A stretch of DNA of 62,914 nt, taken from contig CALXLD010000032.1 of assembly GCA_944389105.1 (NCBI GenBank), positions 1-62,914 on the forward strand. Reading direction: 5' to 3'. Shown one piece after another: positions 33,896 to 42,294 of this stretch. The notes beneath the pieces are model-generated. The model saw only the letters and a list, made by a program, of their open reading frames with translations. It was not told the DNA's origin and ran no database searches. The first letter of the stretch is position 1. Each line of letters opens with the position of its first letter. Source of the DNA: an uncultured Spirochaetaceae bacterium (GTDB lineage Bacteria; Spirochaetota; Spirochaetia; Sphaerochaetales; Sphaerochaetaceae). The position numbers and the translations under genes were made by a program.

Positions 33896-35257
33896 TCAAG
33901 CTGAGACAGGCCCCTTTGAAGCTGTTCGTCTTTTTCCGAGCGTACCGTAGAAGATAAATCCGATGATATCTGCAATTGCCCAGCCTATCGGGATGCTCAT
34001 CCAGATTCCGATTTCCCCGATTGGAAGCTTTGAGAGAATAAGAGCAAGCAGGACTCTGAGCCCTAGGCTTATTATCGTAAGAAGCAGCGATACTGCAGGA
34101 GCCTTTAATGCTCTGAAAATCCCGTAGAAAAGGAAGAGGTATCCGATCAGGATGTAGAACGCACCTTCTATTCTCAGATAGTCAGAGCCGATTGATATCA
34201 GCTCAGTTTCTTCAGGGTCCATGAATATCATCATAAGAGGGCCTGGGAATATGAATACAATCAAGGAAATGATCAGACCGAAGATAGTTGCCAGGGAAAA
34301 GGCTATTTTTATTCCCTTCCGGATTCTGTCACCCCGTCCTGCACCTCCGTTCTGGCTGATGAATGTGGAAAATGCATTGCCGAATTCCTGCAGAGGCATG
34401 TAGGCGATACTGTCGATCTTCACTCCCGCTGCAAAGGCTGCCATAACGCCTGAGCCGAATCCATTGACGATGCCCTGCACGCAGAGAATGCCCAGATTCA
34501 TTATTGATTGCTGCAGCGAAGTAATCACGGAGAGCGAAAGAAGTTCATGGAAAAGGGTTTTTTCAGGTATCATGTCCTTCAGCCCGAAGTGCAGCATCTG
34601 ATGCTTTGCAATTGAGAAGAGGGGTATTCCTATCCCTGCTGCCCATTGTGATATTGTCGTAGCAACTGCGGCTCCCCATATACCCCATCCAAGGGAAATG
34701 ACGAAATACAGATCCAGAACAACATTTGTTATTGCTGATACAGCCATGAACAGCAGCGGGGTCTTTGAATTTCCGACAGCCCGTTCTGCTGCGGCATAGA
34801 AATTATAGAGAAAGAGGGCAGGAAGTCCTATGAAGATTACTGAAAGATATTCAGCCATGTCATCATAGACATCATCAGGAACCTGCATCAGGTTCATTAT
34901 CTGGTCCTGGAATACTATTGATATTATCGTGATGATAGCGGAGATTATCCCTATGGCAAGAAAGGAAATCCCAAGTGCCTTTCTCAGTTTTTCCTGATTT
35001 CCTTCCCCGAAAAGATATGAAAAGACGATTCCGGCACCCATTGCCAGCCCGATCATCAGCGACGTGAGGAATGTCATCAATGAATAGGCTGATCCTACCG
35101 CAGCAAGTGCTTCTGGTCCGACAAAACGCCCTACGATTATCGAATCTGCAGCATTGTACAGTGTCTGCAGCATGTTTCCTAAAATAAGCGGAAGCGCAAA
35201 TAAAAGGATGGGGCCGGCAATCCCTCCCTTTGTGAGATCTCGTGAACTGTTGCCCAT
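33896..35257 (-). CDS. MATE-family multidrug/toxin exporter
   Basis: 453 residues, about 12 membrane helices. MATE features: LPLILGNMLQTLYNAADSIIVGRFVGPEALAAVG in helices 1-2 and a second-half repeat. It probably exports cationic drugs or metabolites with Na+ or H+. ATG 35257 is preferred: a TATAAT box (35270-35265) ends seven bases upstream, overlapping a possible GTG start at 35275; neither start has an SD. Divergent from topB with only 67 bases between start codons. Confidence 0.88.
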   Translation of the reverse strand: MGNSSRDLTKGGIAGPILLFALPLILGNMLQTLYNAADSIIVGRFVGPEALAAVGSAYSLMTFLTSLMIGLAMGAGIVFSYLFGEGNQEKLRKALGISFLAIGIISAIITIISIVFQDQIMNLMQVPDDVYDDMAEYLSVIFIGLPALFLYNFYAAAERAVGNSKTPLLFMAVSAITNVVLDLYFVISLGWGIWGAAVATTISQWAAGIGIPLFSIAKHQMLHFGLKDMIPEKTLFHELLSLSVITSLQQSIMNLGILCVQGIVNGFGSGVMAAFAAGVKIDSIAYMPLQEFGNAFSTFISQNGGAGRGDRIRKGIKIAFSLATIFGLIISLIVFIFPGPLMMIFMDPEETELISIGSDYLRIEGAFYILIGYLFLFYGIFRALKAPAVSLLLTIISLGLRVLLALILSKLPIGEIGIWMSIPIGWAIADIIGFIFYGTLGKRRTASKGPVSA

Positions 35258-35264
35258 GTTTGCT

Positions 35265-35294
35265 ATTATATCCACATCCAGATATCTTTTTGAA
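35265..35294 (-). promoter_or_regulatory. Promoter implying a leaderless MATE mRNA
   Basis: Minus strand: TTCAAA (35294-35289), 18 bases, TATAAT (35270-35265), seven bases, ATG 35257. Confidence 0.5.
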
Positions 35295-35315
35295 TGGTGT
35301 TCTTTCTGTTATCAT
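35287..35315 (+). promoter_or_regulatory. Promoter implying a leaderless topB mRNA
   Basis: TTTTTG (35287-35292), 17 bases, TATCAT (35310-35315), nine bases to ATG 35325. No SD. It overlaps the divergent MATE promoter. Confidence 0.4.
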
Positions 35316-35324
35316 CTCCGCAGT

Positions 35325-37559
35325 ATGAAGAAGCTTGTCATAGCAGAGAAGCCCTCGGTTGGGCGTGAGATAGCGAGGAACCTCGGCTGTTTCTCAAAGG
35401 AAAAGGGATACACAGAAGGCTCTGAATACATTGTTACATGGGCCCTTGGGCATCTTGTAGAGCTTGCAGAACCTCAGCATTACTCAGAAAGCTGGAAAAG
35501 ATGGTCGCTTAAGGAACTGCCGATGCTTCCCGAGCATCTGGATCAGGTCGTGATTGATGAATCGAAAGAGCAGTTCCAGGTTATAGAATCCCTTCTGCAT
35601 CGCGATGATATCTCATCAGTTGTTATCGCGACAGATGCCGGTCGTGAAGGTGAGCTGGTTGCCAGATGGATACTCAAGATGGCTGGTTACAGCGGGAAGA
35701 TGGAGAGACTATGGATTTCTTCCCAGACGGAGAAAGCCATTAAGGAGGGATTCCAGAATCTTCATCCTGCTTCTGATTATGACAACCTCTATCAGGCAGC
35801 ATCCTGCAGAGCTGCAGCTGACTGGTATGTCGGCATGAATGTCACGAGAGCTCTTACCTGCTTCTATGATGCGAAGCTCTCATCTGGCCGTGTACAGACA
35901 CCGACCCTTGCTCTTATGACTGCAAGGGAGGACGAGATAGAGGCATTTGAAGGGAAGTATTACTACACAGCCAGAGGGGACTTTGGCCTTTTTGCAGCCT
36001 CATATTATCCTGAGGAGAATACGATCAGGTTCACAGATGATGCCACTGCTGAGGAATTCGGTACATGGAAGGACAGAAAGGGCAGGGTAGCTTCAATGGT
36101 TACAGAGGAGAAATCCGAACCAGTTCCTCAGGCATATGATCTTACTGAGCTTCAGCGGGATGCGAACATAATGCTTGGTTTCTCCGCCAAGGAAACACTC
36201 GATACCCTTCAGCGGCTTTATGAAGTCCATAAGATAGTTACTTATCCTAGAACAGATTCAAGGTATATTACCGAGGATATAGTCCCTACGCTTCCCGAGC
36301 GTATAAAGGCCCTTTCCGAAACCATTTTCTCCAGACAGGCTGATGAGTATCTCCAGAATGGTTTTCGCAGCGATAATCCACGTTTCGTGAACTCCTCCCT
36401 TGTTTCCGATCACCATGCAATCATCCCTACGGAAGAGAAAGTCCATATGGATAAGCTTTCTCCCGATGAGGCAAAGCTATGGCAGCTGATCGCACTTCGC
36501 TTCCTTGAGGTAATCGGAGAGGATTATCAGTACAGGACGACTGTCTGTACCGTTGATGTCGAGGGGAAGGCTTTCAAGACAAGGCTCACTCTTCCATCAA
36601 AAAAAGGATACAGATCTGTCTCGGAGAGTGCTGGGATAAGGACTGCATCTGCTGCTGTGGATGATGGGGAAAACAGCTTTATCCTGATGCAGCTGAAGGA
36701 AGGAGATGAGGTTACGCTTTCATCGGTAAAAGTCAGGAAGAATGTCACTAATCCACCTGAAAGATATACAGATGCAACACTTCTTTCCGCAATGGAGCAT
36801 GCAGGACGTTTTGTCGATGATGACAAGCTGAAAGCCAATCTCGGAAATGGGCTTGGTACTCCTGCAACCCGTGCCGATATGATAGAGAAGCTTGTTCAGA
36901 ACAGATATGTGGAGAGAGATGGGAAGTATTTCGTTCCTACAGCAAAGGGTAGGGAAGTTGTCCGCCTTGCTCCTGAAGTGCTACGTTCCCCAGAGCTTAC
37001 AGGTGTATGGGAAGGCCGTCTTGAGAAAATCTCAAAGGGAAAGGAGGATCCTGAGATTTTCATCCGCGATATCAAGAAGATGGCTGCTGATCTTGTCAGG
37101 GAAGTTGAGCGCAGCGATAAAGTCTTTGCTCCTGTATTCAAGGATTCAAAGAAATGCCCTTACTGCGGTTCGGAGATGATGAAAGCTGTCGATGCTGATG
37201 GATCGGTTCATTATATCTGCCAGCGCCTTTCCTGCCAGTATGAGGAGAAAGAGGTAAAGGTCAGGATAGATACGGGTTCTGCCAGCGTGAAGAAGATTGC
37301 TCAGATTCCAGGGGAGAAGGTGAAGGTTGTCCTGAATAAAAAGAGTACTGTACGTGTTCCGAAAGCCGTTTACGAGACTAAGACAGTTGTCGTCAGAGAG
37401 TCGAAGAAGGCTTACAGACATGACAGGAATATCGAGAATCAGAGAAGACCGCAGCCTCAGCGTCTCTCTTCAGGTGATTTCGGAGGAGGAACAATGGCAG
37501 ACTTCTTCCGTCTTTCAAAAGAGCGGCAGGAAAAGGATAGAGACAGAAAACGGAAATGA
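35325..37559 (+). CDS. topB: DNA topoisomerase III (type IA)
   Basis: 744 residues. Toprim domain with EKPSVGREIA and VIATDAGREGEL; AASCRAAADWYVGMNVTRA and LSSGRVQTPTLAL; active-site Y307 in VTYPRTDSRY. Near residue 610 a CPYCGSEMM...C..LSCQYEE zinc-binding unit is present, followed by a basic tail of about 100 residues rich in Lys/Arg. Relaxes and decatenates DNA through a single-strand break. The start at 35325 removes an upstream extension that lacks homology-like sequence. The last bases overlap the first thioesterase gene. Confidence 0.93.
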   Translation: MKKLVIAEKPSVGREIARNLGCFSKEKGYTEGSEYIVTWALGHLVELAEPQHYSESWKRWSLKELPMLPEHLDQVVIDESKEQFQVIESLLHRDDISSVVIATDAGREGELVARWILKMAGYSGKMERLWISSQTEKAIKEGFQNLHPASDYDNLYQAASCRAAADWYVGMNVTRALTCFYDAKLSSGRVQTPTLALMTAREDEIEAFEGKYYYTARGDFGLFAASYYPEENTIRFTDDATAEEFGTWKDRKGRVASMVTEEKSEPVPQAYDLTELQRDANIMLGFSAKETLDTLQRLYEVHKIVTYPRTDSRYITEDIVPTLPERIKALSETIFSRQADEYLQNGFRSDNPRFVNSSLVSDHHAIIPTEEKVHMDKLSPDEAKLWQLIALRFLEVIGEDYQYRTTVCTVDVEGKAFKTRLTLPSKKGYRSVSESAGIRTASAAVDDGENSFILMQLKEGDEVTLSSVKVRKNVTNPPERYTDATLLSAMEHAGRFVDDDKLKANLGNGLGTPATRADMIEKLVQNRYVERDGKYFVPTAKGREVVRLAPEVLRSPELTGVWEGRLEKISKGKEDPEIFIRDIKKMAADLVREVERSDKVFAPVFKDSKKCPYCGSEMMKAVDADGSVHYICQRLSCQYEEKEVKVRIDTGSASVKKIAQIPGEKVKVVLNKKSTVRVPKAVYETKTVVVRESKKAYRHDRNIENQRRPQPQRLSSGDFGGGTMADFFRLSKERQEKDRDRKRK

Positions 37560-37966
37560 GAGAGTTCAGACTGAAAGCCAGGGTTTATTTTTCAGATACC
37601 GATGCTGGCGGAATTGCATATCATAGAAGCTATTTCGACTGGGCGGAGCATGGAAGGACGGAGATGCTCAGAGAAGCTGTTCCTGAGCATTCTCAGTCCG
37701 AACTTGCTGCCGAGGATGGAATTCTCACAGTTATAAAAGCAATAGAGATCCATTATCGCATTCCTGCCCACCTTGATGATGAGATAGAAATCATCACAGC
37801 AATGGATAAGGTGCAGAGATTCTCCTGCACTATCAGGCAGAGGATAGTCAGAGGAGATGATGTCCTTGCAGATCTGAATGTTAAGGCCGCCTTCATAAGC
37901 AAGGCTACGAAGCGTCCGGTTCCTATCCCTCAGGATTTCCTTGCGGCTTTTGAGGAGGCTAAATGA
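37556..37966 (+). CDS. Acyl-CoA thioesterase, hotdog fold (first of tandem pair)
   Basis: 136 residues. 4HBT-family motif YFSDTDAGGIAYHRSYFDWAEHGRTEMLRE: the Asp and His of the DxxGGIxYHxxY pattern are catalytic in YbgC-type thioesterases. Hydrolyses acyl-CoA or a related thioester. ATGA overlap with topB. Its neighbour at 37963 is clearly a paralogue. Confidence 0.88.
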   Translation: MREFRLKARVYFSDTDAGGIAYHRSYFDWAEHGRTEMLREAVPEHSQSELAAEDGILTVIKAIEIHYRIPAHLDDEIEIITAMDKVQRFSCTIRQRIVRGDDVLADLNVKAAFISKATKRPVPIPQDFLAAFEEAK

Positions 37967-38370
37967 AGGAGTTCATTTTCAATACCAGAGCGTATTTTTC
38001 CGATACCGATGCAGGTGGGATAGTCTATCATGCAAGTTATATAGACTGGGCTGAGCATGCCAGGACGGAGATGCTCAGGGAGATGGTTCCTGAAAAGAAT
38101 CAGACGGAGCTTGCAGAAGGGGAAGACGGAATCCTCATTCTCGTACGGTCCATCAGGATTGAGTATCAGAAGCCTGGATTCCTTGATGATGTGATTACGG
38201 TCCATACTACAATAGAGGAAATGAGACGTCTGTCGTGCACTGCCCATCAGGTTGTCATGAGAGACGATGATATTCTTGCAGACCTGAAAGTCGGGCTTGC
38301 ATTTGTCAATGCCAGTACAAAAAAGCCTGCACTTATTCCGGATTTCATAAAAAAGGCATTCGAAGACTGA
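37963..38370 (+). CDS. Acyl-CoA thioesterase, hotdog fold (second of tandem pair)
   Basis: 135 residues. YFSDTDAGGIVYHASYIDWAEHARTEMLRE repeats the motif of the preceding gene almost exactly, and the similarity runs through the whole length, so a local duplication is evident. The catalytic Asp is kept in both. They overlap by four bases and should be made together, perhaps as a heteromer. Confidence 0.88.
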   Translation: MKEFIFNTRAYFSDTDAGGIVYHASYIDWAEHARTEMLREMVPEKNQTELAEGEDGILILVRSIRIEYQKPGFLDDVITVHTTIEEMRRLSCTAHQVVMRDDDILADLKVGLAFVNASTKKPALIPDFIKKAFED

Positions 38371-38377
38371 AATCTGC

Positions 38378-38408
38378 TTCTCTCCCTGCTGCTGATGCTG
38401 GGAGAGAA
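38378..38408 (+). terminator. Hairpin terminator
   Basis: TTCTCTCCC (38378-38386) pairs with GGGAGAGAA (38400-38408). The tail is only moderately T-rich. Confidence 0.55.
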
Positions 38409-38533
38409 TATAACCATTATTTCTTTGTCCTTATTGATCTTGCATTTGTGATTCTCTGTTCTATAAAAGCATTATGCTGTTTATTTCCGAAATATGAACT
38501 TTTTGATTGACAAATCCTAAAGTTGGTTTAACC

Positions 38534-38557
38534 TGATAATATCAGTGATAATATCAG
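38534..38557. promoter_or_regulatory. Tandem palindromic operator TGATAATATCA x2
   Basis: TGATAATATCAG occurs twice back to back (38534-38545, 38546-38557). Each core TGATAATATCA is a perfect palindrome. The second copy overlaps a likely -10 (GATAAT) with TTGGTT 18 bases before it; a TTGACA also lies upstream (38507-38512). SD and ATG 38575 follow directly. A dimeric repressor site, perhaps for the GntR regulator at 46429 (inference). Confidence 0.6.
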
Positions 38558-38574
38558 TGGTTGGAGGTTTGTCT

Positions 38575-39540
38575 ATGACCAAGAAAGAACGCGTTATTGC
38601 AGCGCTGAATAAAGAAGCAGTAGATTATGTACCATGTGGTTTTTCCCTGCATTTCCCAGCAGATGAGAACAGCGGGGAAGCTGGGGTGAATGCACATCTC
38701 CGCTTTTTCAAAGATGCAGATACAGATATCGATAAGATAATGAATGAGAATCTTGTACCTTCTCCTGCTGAAGGCTCTGTTTTCCCTGAAGCATATAAGG
38801 AAGTTGCAGAGATGGATCTGGTTGGTACTATCATCAGGGATCAGATTGATTTTGCTTCAGATATCATCAGAAAGACTGATGGTTCATCCTTCATTATGGG
38901 CACACTCCATGGAATCTGTGCTTCCGCGCTTCATCCGATTGAGAAAAGCGGTTATGCATATGAGGAAGCGAGAAAGATCCAGAGAGAATCACTTCTTTCA
39001 GATGAAAAGACATCGCTTGCTGCGTTCCAGCATATCGCTGATGCTATGTGTGAACTTGCTTATGGATATAAGAAGGCTGGCTGCGATGCTGTCTATTTTG
39101 CTTCTCTGGGAGCTGAAAGAAACTGCTTCACTCCTGAAGAGTTCGACCGCTGGATCAAGCCTTATGATCTGCAGATCATGAAGGCGATAAAGGATGCTGG
39201 CCTGTATTGTTTCCTCCACATCTGCAAGGACGGTCTGGATATGGACAGATATCGTGGTTACGAGAAATACGCAGATGCAGTGAACTGGGGTGTCTATGAG
39301 GTTCCGTTCTCCCTCGAAGAGGGCAGAAAGCTGTTCCCTGGTCTTACGATAATGGGTGGTCTCAGAAACAGAAGCGGCGTTCTTGTCGATGGAAGCGATG
39401 CTGAAATCGAGAGCGAGGTCAAGTCTGTTATTGAAGGTTTCGGAAAGACTGGTTTCATTCTTGGAGCAGACTGTACGCTTGCTACAGAGCAGGATATGCA
39501 CAGGCTCCGGACAGCAATCAGAGCTTCAAGGGAATGCTGA
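38575..39540 (+). CDS. UroD-family protein, corrinoid methyltransferase-like
   Basis: 321 residues from ATG 38575 (SD GGAGG seven bases before). Uroporphyrinogen-decarboxylase superfamily. The zinc-ligand pattern of MtaA/MtbA-type methylcobamide methyltransferases is kept: H215 and C217 in FLHICKDG and C300 in GADC, which argues for methyl transfer rather than heme synthesis. No corrinoid protein is encoded nearby. It begins an apparent operon with a desulfidase-type gene eight bases downstream, then sugar genes. Substrate unknown. Confidence 0.7.
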   Translation: MTKKERVIAALNKEAVDYVPCGFSLHFPADENSGEAGVNAHLRFFKDADTDIDKIMNENLVPSPAEGSVFPEAYKEVAEMDLVGTIIRDQIDFASDIIRKTDGSSFIMGTLHGICASALHPIEKSGYAYEEARKIQRESLLSDEKTSLAAFQHIADAMCELAYGYKKAGCDAVYFASLGAERNCFTPEEFDRWIKPYDLQIMKAIKDAGLYCFLHICKDGLDMDRYRGYEKYADAVNWGVYEVPFSLEEGRKLFPGLTIMGGLRNRSGVLVDGSDAEIESEVKSVIEGFGKTGFILGADCTLATEQDMHRLRTAIRASREC

Positions 39541-39548
39541 GGTAGAGT

Positions 39549-40811
39549 ATGGCCGCTGATTACTTTCAGATACTGAAAGAAGAACTTGTACCTGCACTTG
39601 GCTGCACAGAGCCGATTGCTCTTGCATATGGAGCTGCTGAATGCAGAAGGCTTCTCGGAACAGAGCCGGAAACAATTTCGGCAGCATGCAGCGGAAACAT
39701 CATAAAAAACGTAAAGGGTGTTGTTGTTCCGAACTGCGGTGGAAAGAAAGGTATAGAGACTGCTGTAGTGGCAGGTGCTCTTTATGGTGATGCATCAAAG
39801 GGCCTGGAGGTGTTATCGGCAGTAAGTGAGGAAGAGGCTTCAAGGCTCTCCGATGATCTTAGAAGGATCAAAGTGAATGTAAGCCTGCTGCCTTCACAGG
39901 CCAAGCTTCATTTCATCATCAGTATGGAAAGAAGCGGCAGGACAGCCTCTGTTGAGATAATTCATCAGCACATGAATATCGTAAAGGAAGTGGCTGACGG
40001 AAAGGAGATCTTCTCGAAACCATTTGAAGAGGAGGAGATGAACTCCGATCTTGCAGATCGTTCGGAGATGAATATCTCGGATATTGTCGCATTTGCTGAA
40101 ACTGCGCCTCTTGAGGATCTTGAGGCAGTGATAGGACCTCAGATCAGATGCAACACAGCCATAAGCAAGGAAGGGCTTTCAAGCCATTATGGTGCAGAGG
40201 TTGGAAGAATGATCCTCGCATCATCAGGGGATAAGCTTTCCAGCAAGATGATTGCTGCTGCAGCTTCCGGTTCGGATGCAAGAATGAGCGGTTGCAGCAT
40301 GCCTGTTGTGATAAACAGCGGCAGCGGCAATCAGGGAATGACTGTATCCCTGCCTGTGATTACATATGCGGAGGAGAAAGGAGTTCCGCATGAGAAACTC
40401 GTCAGGGCATTGGTTATCAGCAATCTATCTGCGATTCATCAGAAAACCAGGATCGGAAGGCTTTCTGCATATTGCGGAGCGGTTTCTGCCGCGGCAGGAG
40501 CTGGTGCGGGAATTACTTGGCTTGATGGCGGCTCGATACAGCAGATTGATGATACAATTGTTAATACATTGGCAACTGTTTCCGGAATGATATGCGATGG
40601 AGCAAAGCCTTCATGCGCAGGCAAGATCGCAACTGCAGTCTATTCAGCCCTGCTTGCCCATGATATGGCAATGAAGGGGCTCTGCTACAGTTCTGGAGAT
40701 GGAATAGTCAAGGAAGATGTGGAGAAGACCGTATCGGGAGTAGGGCAGATTGCAAGTGATGGCATGTCTGAAACTGATAGCGTGATACTCTCCGTGATGC
40801 TTGGATGCTGA
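39549..40811 (+). CDS. L-cysteine desulfidase / serine dehydratase-like protein (UPF0597)
   Basis: 420 residues. Family motifs: LGCTEPIALAYGAA near the start, ACSGNIIKN, VPNCGGKKG, SGSGNQG and CDGAKPSCAGK. The conserved Cys residues would hold an oxygen-sensitive 4Fe-4S cluster, as in CdsB/CyuA-type L-cysteine desulfidases that release H2S, ammonia and pyruvate. Serine as substrate is also possible. It is co-directional with the UroD-like gene; a combined role in sulphur or methylthio metabolism is a guess. Confidence 0.82.
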   Translation: MAADYFQILKEELVPALGCTEPIALAYGAAECRRLLGTEPETISAACSGNIIKNVKGVVVPNCGGKKGIETAVVAGALYGDASKGLEVLSAVSEEEASRLSDDLRRIKVNVSLLPSQAKLHFIISMERSGRTASVEIIHQHMNIVKEVADGKEIFSKPFEEEEMNSDLADRSEMNISDIVAFAETAPLEDLEAVIGPQIRCNTAISKEGLSSHYGAEVGRMILASSGDKLSSKMIAAAASGSDARMSGCSMPVVINSGSGNQGMTVSLPVITYAEEKGVPHEKLVRALVISNLSAIHQKTRIGRLSAYCGAVSAAAGAGAGITWLDGGSIQQIDDTIVNTLATVSGMICDGAKPSCAGKIATAVYSALLAHDMAMKGLCYSSGDGIVKEDVEKTVSGVGQIASDGMSETDSVILSVMLGC

Positions 40812-40850
40812 ACCTTTCCTGAGAGCGGTAGGGAGGGGAAAAACAATTTT

Positions 40851-40884
40851 AAAGGAGGTCGAGTTCCGCTGCTCGATTTAGTTT
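40851..40884 (+). promoter_or_regulatory. SD separated from its start codon by a hairpin
   Basis: AAAGGAGG (40851-40858) is 26 bases from the ATG at 40885, too far for normal initiation. Between them TCGAG (40859-40863) pairs with CTCGA (40872-40876); folding this hairpin leaves eight bases between SD and ATG. An in-frame TAG at 40879 excludes an earlier start. Confidence 0.55.
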
Positions 40885-42243
40885 ATGAAGAAAACCTTGT
40901 TGATTCTTGCGGTCTTTTTCCTGATTGCGATTCCGGCAGTATTCGCTGGAGGCGCCAAAGAGAGTGCTTCGCAGGTAACAGCTGATGGTGTTTATCCAGA
41001 TGGTACAATGCTTATCTGGATGACTGGTCAGCCTCAGTACAGGCAGATGTATTATGACGGCTTCATGGAAAGAAACCGTGATAAGGCTCCTGGTGTAAGT
41101 CTTCAGGTTGAGACAATCTCCACAATGGCTGATGGGCAGCAGAAGATTGGTATGTACAAGATGGCAGGAGATGATGAGTCCCTTCCAGATGTAATATTCC
41201 TTGACGCTGTCGGAATTATAGAGCTGGCAGATGCAGGCTTCCTCCTTGATCAGACAGATTACTGGACTCCGCAGGCTGACCAGTATGTAGAAGGTGCTGC
41301 AAATGATGCGACAGTTGACGGAAAGGTATATGGTCTTCCTGATGCAGTCCGCCCTCAGCTTCTCTTCTACAATGCTGAGATCTTTGAGAAATATGATGTT
41401 GATCCTGCAATGATGAGCACATTCGATGGTTACCTTGAGGCCGGAAGGCTTCTTAAGGAAAGATCCAATGGCGAAGTCTACCTTTCATGGATTGATACAA
41501 CCAACTATACATGGAGATACTGGCTCCGCCGTGGTCTCATGCCACAGGCAAATGCAAGAATCTGGGATGAGAACGGCAATGTTGTAATCGGAACAGATGA
41601 AGGTGCAAAGCTTGCTCTCGGATACCTTGACCAGCTTAATTCCGAAGGACTTCTTTATAGAACACCTATGATGCAGCAGCCTCTCTACGAAGCAACTGAC
41701 TCCGGTAAGATCGCTACATTCTACATTGGTGCATTCTGGGATGAGTTCCTCAGGAAGAACCTTACAGAGACTGCAGGTGACTGGAGAGTCATGAATGCTC
41801 CTGTATTCGAGGAAGTCGGAACTGGCGGAGCTCCTGTTTCCACATATTTCTGCCTTGTTGATAAGGGAGACAATGTCTATGAGGGTCTTATAAGGGATCT
41901 CTGGTATGATTTCCAGAACAACACAGAGGCTATCAACGCATGGGTAACTGAGATGGAAGCTATCAAGGGTGCATACAGCAACCCGCTCTCTCTTGAAGTT
42001 CTTTCAGATCCATTCTGGCAGGAGCCAAGCGATTTCTATGGCGGACAGTCTTTCAGAGCAGCTGAGAGCGCAGGTCTTGCAAATCCTTCAAAGAACCTTG
42101 CTGTAACTCCTCAGGATGCAGAAGCTGATATCATCATAAGCGCCGAGATCGAGAAGTATGTTGCCGGTGAGCAGACAATGGATCAGGCGATTGCGAATAT
42201 GGATAGGGAACTCAAGCTGAAGATAGGACAGGCTGATGTCTGA
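40885..42243 (+). CDS. Sugar ABC transporter, substrate-binding protein
   Basis: 452 residues. The signal peptide ends in VFAGGAKES without a lipobox Cys. Family 1-type solute-binding protein: WMTGQPQYRQMYYDGFMERN, later LPDVIFLDA and GKVYGLPDAVRPQLLFYNAEIFEKY. With the two permeases and the downstream epimerase and GH130 enzyme it should bind a beta-mannosyl disaccharide or oligosaccharide (inference). No ATPase is encoded here; a shared MsiK-type ATPase elsewhere is expected. Confidence 0.88.
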   Translation: MKKTLLILAVFFLIAIPAVFAGGAKESASQVTADGVYPDGTMLIWMTGQPQYRQMYYDGFMERNRDKAPGVSLQVETISTMADGQQKIGMYKMAGDDESLPDVIFLDAVGIIELADAGFLLDQTDYWTPQADQYVEGAANDATVDGKVYGLPDAVRPQLLFYNAEIFEKYDVDPAMMSTFDGYLEAGRLLKERSNGEVYLSWIDTTNYTWRYWLRRGLMPQANARIWDENGNVVIGTDEGAKLALGYLDQLNSEGLLYRTPMMQQPLYEATDSGKIATFYIGAFWDEFLRKNLTETAGDWRVMNAPVFEEVGTGGAPVSTYFCLVDKGDNVYEGLIRDLWYDFQNNTEAINAWVTEMEAIKGAYSNPLSLEVLSDPFWQEPSDFYGGQSFRAAESAGLANPSKNLAVTPQDAEADIIISAEIEKYVAGEQTMDQAIANMDRELKLKIGQADV

Positions 42244-42253
42244 GTTCTGATCA

Positions 42254-42281
42254 ATCATGCAGGGCGGAAGTCCTGCATGAT
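42254..42281 (+). promoter_or_regulatory. Intercistronic hairpin between binding protein and permease
   Basis: ATCATGCAGG (42254-42263) pairs with CCTGCATGAT (42272-42281), ten pairs, eight-base loop. Such hairpins after binding-protein genes often stabilise the upstream mRNA or reduce read-through, giving more binding protein than permease. Confidence 0.6.
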
Positions 42282-42294
42282 TCAGGAGGTCGAA

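Noticed and set aside
38534..38557. Back-to-back 12-base repeat as a minimal CRISPR or satellite
   Set aside because: Only two units with no spacer, palindromic, and placed on a promoter: an operator explains it better.
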